DNA from: Thermoplasmata archaeon
GTDB lineage: Archaea; Thermoplasmatota; Thermoplasmata; Lutacidiplasmatales; UBA184
Reading direction: 5' to 3'
Length of the DNA stretch: 5,084 nucleotides
Assembly: GCA_030039715.1 (NCBI GenBank)
Contig: JASHVA010000129.1
Span: 1 to 5,084 of the forward strand
The position numbers and the translations under genes were made by a program. The notes beneath the pieces are model-generated. The model was given only the letters and a program-made list of their open reading frames with translations, was not told the origin of the DNA and made no database searches. The first letter of the stretch is position 1, and every line of letters starts with the position of its first letter. Positions 1-5,084 of this stretch are shown here, in pieces.

Positions 1-1749
1 GGCGGAGAGCGCCTTGTAGTGCGTGATGTCGATGCGCGCCAGCTCGGGCCCCTTGTACGCCCCCGCCTGCCAGACGTGCGGTCCGAGCACTTCGCGCAGC
101 GCGCCGTTGAGGAGGTGGGTGGCGGTGTGGTGCTGCATCAGCTGCACGCGCCGGGGCCCGTCGATCCGGCCGTGGACCCGCTCGCCGACCCGGAGCGCCG
201 CGGCGCGCTCGAGGCGATGGAGGATCCACGGACCCCGTCGCTCGACGTCCACGACCGCGACGTCGCCGAGGACCCCGAGGTCGTGGACCTGACCGCCGCC
301 GGTCGGGTAGAAGTAGGTCCGGTCGAGCACGACGAACGGGCCTTCGGTCCACACGACGTGCGCCTCGAAGGCGAGGGTGTAGGGGTCGAGATAGTACAAC
401 GCGTCGGTGGCGGGCGTGCCGTCCGGGACCTCGGGAAGACCGGCCGTCGGCTCAACGTAATCGTTCGCGGGCCGTTCGCCCTCGTGCCGGGCGGCGACCC
501 GGGCGTAGAAATCCTCCGGGATGGCCGGGGGATCCGCGAGCTCCTCGACCGCGAGGTCCGGCGGGATCCCGAGCGAGTCGTACCACTCGAGGAGTTGCTC
601 CGGGCCGACGCGGCCGCCCGACGCCCGAGCGCGCTCGTCGTAGCGCCGGATCATCCCCCGCGCCCGGTCGATCGACTCGGCGAACCGCTCGGCCTCCGCC
701 GTGACGACCCGGTGGAGATCGTCGCGGTGCTGGCCGACCTCCGGGAACGCGTGCGCGATCTCGCGGGCCGACGCGTCGAGGATCGCGAGGAGGTCCGGGG
801 CTTCCGGAGTCCGCTCCAGGATGCGGATCGAACGCCGAAGCAGGAGCCGCGCGAAGTACCCTTCCTTGCTGTTCGACGGCACCACCCCGTCGGTGAGGAG
901 GAAATTGATCGCCCGGGCGTGATCGATCAGGATCGCCGCCTCGCGCGGCGGGAACGTGCGGCGGACCTCGTCGTACTCCCGGCCGAAGACGGCCTCGTAC
1001 GCGGTCTTCGTCCCCTGGCTCATCCAGGTGAAGCGCTCGAGCCCGTAGCCCGTGTCGACGACGGTGAGCGGCATCGGCTTCAGCCGTTCGCCGTCGCGGA
1101 GGTACTCCATGAAGACGAGCGTCGCGACCTCGAGGCCGAGGAGCCCGACGCTGAGCGACGGCCCGAGGTTCCCGCCCCCCTCCCACACCTCCTCCTTGTA
1201 GGTGATCGCGGTCGGATCCGCTCCGAGCTCCTCCGTGAGGAGCTCGTGGCAGAGCTCGGTCGTATGGTCCTTGAAGTAGACCTCGTGGTCCGGCCGGTTG
1301 AACGCGTGGTGCGCCATCATCTCGAAGAGGGTGAAGTGGCGGCCGCTTCGACCGACCTCCTCGAGGTCGATGAACCGGAGCACGGGCTGGCTGATGGTGA
1401 GCGGGTTCGCCGGCGGCGGGATCGCCCCGCTCGTGACCCACGGCTGGAAGTCGTAGATCGACGCCTGCGTGAAGAAGACATCGTTCCGCCAACGCGCGAC
1501 CGTCGGATAGCGACGGATCCGCGTGTGCCCCCGCTCTTCGAAGAAATGGAGGTACGTCTCGCGCATCTCGCCGAGCGCGTACGGACGGGCGAAGCCCGGG
1601 TGACCGAGGAACCCGTAGTCCCGGCACGGAGCCTCCTGGCACCGGTCGTGGTCGCCGAGCGTCCAGAACGCCTCCCCGCAGACGACGCAGGTCCGGCGAT
1701 GGAAGCCGGCGCGGTGGAAGAACGGGAGGTCGTACTCCGAGGAATCCAT
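1..1749 (-). CDS. alaS: Alanyl-tRNA synthetase, archaeal type (3' end cut by window edge)
   Basis: Charges tRNA-Ala with alanine in the cytoplasm and clears mischarged Ser/Gly through an editing domain. The frame is open from ATG at 1749 to the window edge, giving 583 residues; archaeal AlaRS is about 900, so the rest of the editing domain and the C-terminal domain lie outside. An N-terminal four-Cys cluster (C21, C24, C37, C42; CVVCGEAFWT then CQEAPC) is the archaeal hallmark, although archaeal enzymes commonly read CGDPPC at the second pair. The class II catalytic core follows: FTLFEMMAHHAF (139-150), VWEGGGNLGPSLS (188-200), DTGYGLERFTW (232-242), DHARAINFLLTDGVVPSN (276-293). The editing domain begins with YPTGGGQ (481-487) and the metal-binding HxxxH in HHTATHLL (H541, H545). 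The segment between YEAVFG and DHARA is about 20 residues, shorter than I recall for archaeal homologues. No Shine-Dalgarno sequence precedes the ATG, and a TATA-like element 26-31 bases upstream suggests leaderless initiation. Family assignment is very secure. Confidence 0.97.
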   Translation of the reverse strand, partial: MDSSEYDLPFFHRAGFHRRTCVVCGEAFWTLGDHDRCQEAPCRDYGFLGHPGFARPYALGEMRETYLHFFEERGHTRIRRYPTVARWRNDVFFTQASIYDFQPWVTSGAIPPPANPLTISQPVLRFIDLEEVGRSGRHFTLFEMMAHHAFNRPDHEVYFKDHTTELCHELLTEELGADPTAITYKEEVWEGGGNLGPSLSVGLLGLEVATLVFMEYLRDGERLKPMPLTVVDTGYGLERFTWMSQGTKTAYEAVFGREYDEVRRTFPPREAAILIDHARAINFLLTDGVVPSNSKEGYFARLLLRRSIRILERTPEAPDLLAILDASAREIAHAFPEVGQHRDDLHRVVTAEAERFAESIDRARGMIRRYDERARASGGRVGPEQLLEWYDSLGIPPDLAVEELADPPAIPEDFYARVAARHEGERPANDYVEPTAGLPEVPDGTPATDALYYLDPYTLAFEAHVVWTEGPFVVLDRTYFYPTGGGQVHDLGVLGDVAVVDVERRGPWILHRLERAAALRVGERVHGRIDGPRRVQLMQHHTATHLLNGALREVLGPHVWQAGAYKGPELARIDITHYKALSA

Positions 1750-1774
1750 GACGGCCGTGCGAGGTCGGCCGGCG

Positions 1775-1780
1775 CTTAAA
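1775..1780 (-). promoter_or_regulatory. Possible TATA box for alaS (leaderless start)
   Basis: On the minus strand this reads TTTAAG. It lies 26-31 bases upstream of the alaS ATG and is one of very few A/T-only runs in a GC-rich region. Archaeal TATA boxes centre about 26-30 bases upstream of transcription start, so initiation would fall at or next to the ATG, giving a leaderless mRNA. This fits the lack of a Shine-Dalgarno sequence. The element contains the TAA stop codon of nth (1778-1776), so it may simply be the stop codon in context. No clear purine-rich BRE is visible. Inference only. Confidence 0.4.
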
Positions 1781-2546
1781 CCGTTCGGGCCGGCGCCCCG
1801 GAACGCCGAGGCCGGCGACGGTTCGGCCGTGGGCTCCGTCGCCCGTCCGGTCGGCGGGGTCGGTCGGCGCGACGCGGCGGTTCCCGCCCCGATCGGAGCG
1901 CGATGCCGGTCGCGCAGAGGTCGGCGATCGGACACTCTCCGCACTTCGGGCCGATCGGACGGCAGAGGTTCTGTCCGTGTTGCACGAGGAGCGGGTTGAG
2001 CGGGATCCAGTACTCGCGCGGCACGACCTCGCGGAGGCGCTGCTCCGTCTCTTCCGGGCTCTTCGTCCGGACGACGCCGAGCCGGTTCGCGATCCGGTGC
2101 ACGTGCGTGTCGACGGGGATCGCCGGAATGCCGTAGCCGAAGACGAGGACGCAGTTCGCGGTCTTGGGGCCGACCCCGGGGAGGGTCGTCAGCTCCTCGA
2201 ACGTGCGCGGGACCGTGCCGTCGAACCGACCGAGGAGCTGGCGCGACGCGTCGCGGATGAGCCGCGCCTTGGTGTGGTAAAAACCGGTGTCGTGGATCAG
2301 CGGCTCGATCGTCGAGAGGCGCGCGGCCGCGAGGCTCGGAGCGTCCGGATACCGCGCGAAGAGCCGGGCGCTCGCACGGTCGGTGTTCTCGTCGCGCGTG
2401 CGCTGGGAGAGGATCGTGCCGATCATCACCTGGAACGGGTTCTCGGCGTGGTCCCGGAGGTACGGCGTCCGCCAGTCGCCGGTACCGTAGAGCTCGGAGA
2501 GCCGGTCGAGCACCGCCTCCCAGTCGAACGGGGGGGCGGCGCTCAT
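1776..2546 (-). CDS. nth: Endonuclease III (HhH-GPD DNA glycosylase/AP lyase, 4Fe-4S)
   Basis: Bifunctional base-excision-repair enzyme that removes oxidised pyrimidines and nicks the resulting abasic site by beta-elimination. It has 256 residues; typical Nth proteins have about 210-220. Visible motifs are the helical region with TILSQRTRDENT (44-55), the helix-hairpin-helix LPGVGPKTAN (122-131) containing the Schiff-base lysine K128, and VDTHVHR (145-151) with catalytic Asp D146. A C-terminal 4Fe-4S cluster has the exact family spacing C195-x6-C202-x2-C205-x5-C211. Having both Lys and Asp supports a lyase-competent Nth rather than a monofunctional MutY-type enzyme. The ATG overlaps the folC stop as ATGA, implying translational coupling; GAGGG at 2557-2553, six bases upstream of the ATG, could serve as a weak ribosome binding site. 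The last 39 residues (218-256) form an Arg/Pro-rich tail with codon usage unlike the body and are probably not part of the conserved fold. The stop is 26 bases before alaS. Confidence 0.95.
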   Translation of the reverse strand: MSAAPPFDWEAVLDRLSELYGTGDWRTPYLRDHAENPFQVMIGTILSQRTRDENTDRASARLFARYPDAPSLAAARLSTIEPLIHDTGFYHTKARLIRDASRQLLGRFDGTVPRTFEELTTLPGVGPKTANCVLVFGYGIPAIPVDTHVHRIANRLGVVRTKSPEETEQRLREVVPREYWIPLNPLLVQHGQNLCRPIGPKCGECPIADLCATGIALRSGREPPRRADRPRRPDGRRSPRPNRRRPRRSGAPARTV

Positions 2547-3979
2547 CGCCGGCCCTCGGGCTCGGTCGGAGGGTCCGGGCCGGGCGGCCGGCCGCCGACG
2601 CCGGGGTCCGAGAGGTCCGGTTCGTCGCTTCCCCCGTGGGCCTCGCGGAGCAGCTCGCCGACGAGGTAGTCGCTGCCGACCACGAGCGTGAATCCGTCCG
2701 CGCTCGTCGCCGCGCGGGCGAGCCGCACGCCCTCCGCGGCGCTCCGGGCGACGACGACCCGCGGGAAGCGACCGACGGCGAAGGAGCGCAGCTCCGCGAC
2801 CGGGAGGCCGCGCTCGGAGCGGATCGGCACGAGGACGACCGTGCGCGCGAGGGGGGCGAGCGCGTCGAATATCCGGTCGACGTGCTTCCCGCGGAGGCTG
2901 CCGTAGACGACCGCGCTCGCGGCCGGGTCGGCGAGCGGGAACATCTCCCCGAGGCTCTGCGCGACGAGCCGCGCGCTCTCGGGCGTGTGGGCGACGTCGT
3001 AGACGAGCTCGGGCCGGCGGCCGACGCGCTCGAGCCGGGCCGGCCAGCGGACGCCGGCGAGCCCCGCGCGGACCCGCCCGTCGTCGATCGCCCGGCCGGT
3101 CGCCCCGAGGAATCGAACGACCGCACCGACCGCGAGGGCGGCGTTCCCCGGCTGGAACCGGCCGTGGAGCGGGAGCTCGAGGCGCTCGAACGTCCGGCCC
3201 GGGACTCGGACGGAGAACCGCTGACCGTCCGCCGAGAGCTCGCGGCCGTCGACGACGACCTCGCTCCCGAGGTGCCAGAGCGGAACGCCCCGGTCGCGCG
3301 CCTCGCTCTCCGCGACGGCGCGCGCCTCGGTGGGGAGCTCCCCGAGGAGGCCGGTCATGCCCCGGTGGAGGATCCCGGCCTTCTCGCGGGCGATCGCGCC
3401 CAACGTGTCGCCCAGGATCTCCGTGTGCTCGAGCTCGACCGTGGTCAGCACGCCGACCTTCGCGTTGAGCACGTTCGTCGCGTCGAGCCGACCGCCGACC
3501 CCGACCTCGACGACGGCCGCGTCGACGCGCGATCGGGCGAACCAGGCCAGCGCGAGGGCCGTCGTGACCTCGAAGAAGGTCGGCGCGTGCGGGATGGTCC
3601 CGGCCTCCTCGAGCTCGCGCGCGATCCGGTCGATGCGGGCGATCCCCGCGACGACGTCGCCCGGCCCGATCCGCCGACCGTCGATCTGCATCCGCTCCCG
3701 GTAGCTCACGAGATGGGGCGACGTGTAGAGCGCGGTCCGGAGGCCGTGGGCCGTGAGGATCGATTGCGCCATCGCGGCGACCGAGCCCTTGCCCTTGCTG
3801 CCCGTGACGTGGATCGCCGGGAACCTCTTTTCGGGGTGGTCGAGCGCGACGAGGAGTCCCCGGATCACCTCGAGCCCCGGCCGGAGCCCGAACCGGCGGC
3901 GCCGGAACAGTCCGTCGAGCGTGGCGCGGTAGTCGTCGGGACCCACGGCCGTTCGGGCCGGGGAGGTGGGCCGGGCCAT
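2543..3979 (-). CDS. folC: Folylpolyglutamate synthase / dihydrofolate synthase (Mur ligase family)
   Basis: ATP-dependent cytoplasmic ligase that adds glutamate to folates, and in many organisms to dihydropteroate. It has 478 residues from ATG 3979, slightly longer than the usual 420-450. Motifs in order: P-loop VTGSKGKGS (58-66), TSPHL (86-90), ERMQIDGRRI (95-104), FFEVTTALAL (135-144), EVGVGGRLDATNV (158-170), LEHTEILGDTLGAIAREK (183-200), FQPGNAALAV (275-284), WPARLE (312-317), DVAHTPESA (328-336, usually DGAHNP), and GSDYLVGE (435-442). The frame stays open upstream to 4141, but that part overlaps the mutase gene and is Arg/Ser-rich, so ATG 3979 is preferred; GTG 3946 (residue 12) is an alternative. 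No Shine-Dalgarno sequence or TATA box precedes the ATG, so transcription probably continues from the mutase gene 28 bases upstream. The last 30 or so residues form a Gly/Pro/Asp-rich tail after the fold. The family is clear; bifunctionality and the natural pterin substrate cannot be read from sequence. Confidence 0.94.
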   Translation of the reverse strand: MARPTSPARTAVGPDDYRATLDGLFRRRRFGLRPGLEVIRGLLVALDHPEKRFPAIHVTGSKGKGSVAAMAQSILTAHGLRTALYTSPHLVSYRERMQIDGRRIGPGDVVAGIARIDRIARELEEAGTIPHAPTFFEVTTALALAWFARSRVDAAVVEVGVGGRLDATNVLNAKVGVLTTVELEHTEILGDTLGAIAREKAGILHRGMTGLLGELPTEARAVAESEARDRGVPLWHLGSEVVVDGRELSADGQRFSVRVPGRTFERLELPLHGRFQPGNAALAVGAVVRFLGATGRAIDDGRVRAGLAGVRWPARLERVGRRPELVYDVAHTPESARLVAQSLGEMFPLADPAASAVVYGSLRGKHVDRIFDALAPLARTVVLVPIRSERGLPVAELRSFAVGRFPRVVVARSAAEGVRLARAATSADGFTLVVGSDYLVGELLREAHGGSDEPDLSDPGVGGRPPGPDPPTEPEGRR

Positions 3980-4007
3980 AAGCGTTCGGCGCCGGGCGCG
4001 GCCGCCC

Positions 4008-5084
4008 TCAGTAGGTCGAGCGCTCGCGATACCGGCCGAAGACATCCTGGAGGGCGCGGACGATCTCCCCCAGGGTCGCCCGCGCACGGAGCGCGCCGAG
4101 CACCGCCGGCATCGTGTTACCGTCCTCGGTGGAGGCGACACGCCGGAGCGCTTCGAGCGCGCGGGCGTGCCGCGCGACGTTGCGCCGGGCCCGCAGGGTC
4201 TTCAACCGGGCCGACTGGTGGCGTCGGGCCTTCTCGGAGATCTTGAGGCGGGGGACCTTCAACGGCGCGTCGACGGTGTAGGCGTTGACGCCGACGACCT
4301 TCGCCTCCCCCGCCTCGACCGCGCGCTGGTACCGGAACGATGCCTCCTGGATCTCCCGCTGGAAGAAGCCGCGCTCGATCGCCGGCACGACCCCTCCGAT
4401 CGCGTCGATCCGCTCGAAGTACTTCCGGGCCTCCTCCTCCATCGTGTCGGTGAGCCACTCGACGTAGTAGCTGCCGCCGAACGGGTCGACCGACTCCGCG
4501 ACGCCCGATTCCGCCGCGAGGATCTGCTGCGTGCGGAGAGCGATCCGAACGGCGTCCTCGCTCGGGAGCTGGAGCGCCTCGTCGTAGGAGTTCGTGTGGA
4601 GGGACTGCGTGCCGCCGAGCACGCCGGCGAGCGCCTGGACCGTCGTCCGGACGATGTTGAGCTCGGGCTGCTGGGCCGTGCAGGAGCAACCGGCCGTCTG
4701 GGTGTGGAACCGGAGCCAGAGGGAGCGCTCCTTCTTGGCGCCGAACTCCTCGCGCATCACGCGGGCCCAAAGCCGGCGCGCCGCGCGGAACTTCGCGATC
4801 TCCTCGAAGAAATCGTTGTGCGAGTTGAAGAAGAACGAGAGGCGGGGAGCGAACTCGTCGACGTCGAGCCCCCGGCGGATCGCCTCCCCGACGTACGCGC
4901 GGCCGTCGGCGAGCGTGAAGGCGAGCTCCTGCACCGCCGTCGATCCGGCCTCGCGGATGTGGTAGCCCGAGATCGAAACCGGGTTCCAGCGCGGCGTGTG
5001 GCGGGTCGCGTACTCGATCGTGTCGGTGACGAGGCGGAGCGCGGGCCGCGGCGGGTAGAGGAACTCCTTCTGCGCGATGTACTC
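4008..5084 (-). CDS. mcmA1: Methylmalonyl-CoA mutase-type large (catalytic) subunit, 5' end outside window
   Basis: Part of an adenosylcobalamin-dependent acyl-CoA mutase. The likely reaction interconverts (R)-methylmalonyl-CoA and succinyl-CoA, linking propionyl-CoA metabolism or branched amino acid breakdown to the citric acid cycle. The visible C-terminal 358 residues read through the window edge (EYIAQKEFLYPPRPALRLVT at its start). Family blocks, numbered within the fragment: SISGYHIREAGSTAVQE (37-53), FAPRLSFFFNSHNDFFEE (78-95), FHTQTAGCSCTAQQP (126-140), GGTQSLHTNSYDEALQLP (157-174), DPFGGSYYVEWLT (200-212), VGVNAYTV (264-271), and DGNTMPAVLGALRARATLGE (321-340). The protein stops at RERSTY, with no cobalamin-binding DxHxxG domain, as in archaeal and some bacterial two-subunit enzymes whose small B12 subunit is separate; that subunit is not in the window. 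HNDFFEEIAK is shared with isobutyryl-CoA-mutase-like relatives, and the substrate-discriminating N-terminal residues lie outside, so substrate is not proven. Confidence 0.93.
   Translation of the reverse strand, partial: EYIAQKEFLYPPRPALRLVTDTIEYATRHTPRWNPVSISGYHIREAGSTAVQELAFTLADGRAYVGEAIRRGLDVDEFAPRLSFFFNSHNDFFEEIAKFRAARRLWARVMREEFGAKKERSLWLRFHTQTAGCSCTAQQPELNIVRTTVQALAGVLGGTQSLHTNSYDEALQLPSEDAVRIALRTQQILAAESGVAESVDPFGGSYYVEWLTDTMEEEARKYFERIDAIGGVVPAIERGFFQREIQEASFRYQRAVEAGEAKVVGVNAYTVDAPLKVPRLKISEKARRHQSARLKTLRARRNVARHARALEALRRVASTEDGNTMPAVLGALRARATLGEIVRALQDVFGRYRERSTY

Noticed and set aside
452..1642. Minus-strand 396-codon open frame inside alaS
   Set aside because: It is out of frame with the AlaRS motifs and gives Arg/Pro/Gly-rich filler typical of shifted frames in GC-rich DNA.
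19..1779. Long plus-strand open frame of 586 codons antisense to alaS and the nth end
   Set aside because: It is in exact codon register with alaS, so antisense stops would arise only from TTA, CTA or TCA codons, which this high-GC gene avoids. Its product is a low-complexity Arg/Glu/Val/Pro-rich string with no motif, while the minus strand encodes a clear AlaRS.
1830..1880. Repeated CGGTCGGCG-like units near the nth 3' end
   Set aside because: Only two imperfect copies are present in very GC-rich low-complexity sequence, so this is not a convincing repeat element.
3994..4007. GC-only hairpin in the mutase-folC gap (5-bp stem, 4-base loop)
   Set aside because: No T-run follows on the transcribed strand, and such short GC stems occur by chance in DNA this rich in GC. 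It is not supported as a terminator or regulator.
3980..4141. Extended FolC start at 4141
   Set aside because: It would overlap the conserved mutase C-terminus by over 130 bases, and the added residues are Arg/Ser-rich with no FolC similarity. ATG 3979 just after the mutase stop fits better.
2636..4246. Plus-strand open frame of 536 codons antisense to folC, and a similar one at 1977-2669 antisense to nth
   Set aside because: Both have the same register effect. The products are Arg/Asp/Glu-rich and unrecognisable, and the opposite strand carries all the family motifs.
4932..4934. GTG codon that could be taken as the mutase start
   Set aside because: The frame is open to the window edge, and the residues upstream (for example SISGYHIREAG) are highly conserved mutase sequence, so this is an internal valine.

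Overview
This window looks like ordinary housekeeping DNA from a high-GC archaeon. All four genes lie on the minus strand, so transcription runs from base 5084 towards base 1. The archaeal assignment rests on three points. The alanyl-tRNA synthetase has the N-terminal four-cysteine extension found in archaeal enzymes and absent from bacterial ones. The endonuclease III has the archaeal-looking motif TILSQRTRDENT. The acyl-CoA mutase large subunit ends without a fused B12 domain, as in archaeal two-subunit enzymes. Codons end overwhelmingly in G or C. The proteins lack the strong acidity of haloarchaea, so a high-GC Thermoplasmatota-like or other uncultured lineage is a reasonable guess, but the sequence does not settle it.

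Layout in transcription order: the 3' part of a methylmalonyl-CoA mutase-type large subunit gene (5084-4008, start outside the window); a 28-base gap; folC, folylpolyglutamate synthase (3979-2543); a 4-base ATGA overlap; nth, endonuclease III (2546-1776); a 26-base gap that may carry an alaS promoter; and the 5' part of alaS (1749 to the window edge, about two thirds of the protein). No stretch of 300 bases lacks a gene. I see no RNA gene, mobile element, CRISPR array or plus-strand gene.

The four products act in unrelated processes: acyl-CoA carbon-skeleton rearrangement, folate polyglutamylation, base excision repair and tRNA charging. The tight spacing, especially folC/nth, suggests co-transcription rather than a shared pathway. 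I did not find a new biological system. The points most worth a second look are the C-terminal tail of Nth, whose codon usage breaks sharply from the rest of the gene and which ends inside a TATA-like element; an AlaRS that seems to lack a helical segment usual in archaeal homologues; and a folate-type FolC in an apparent archaeon.
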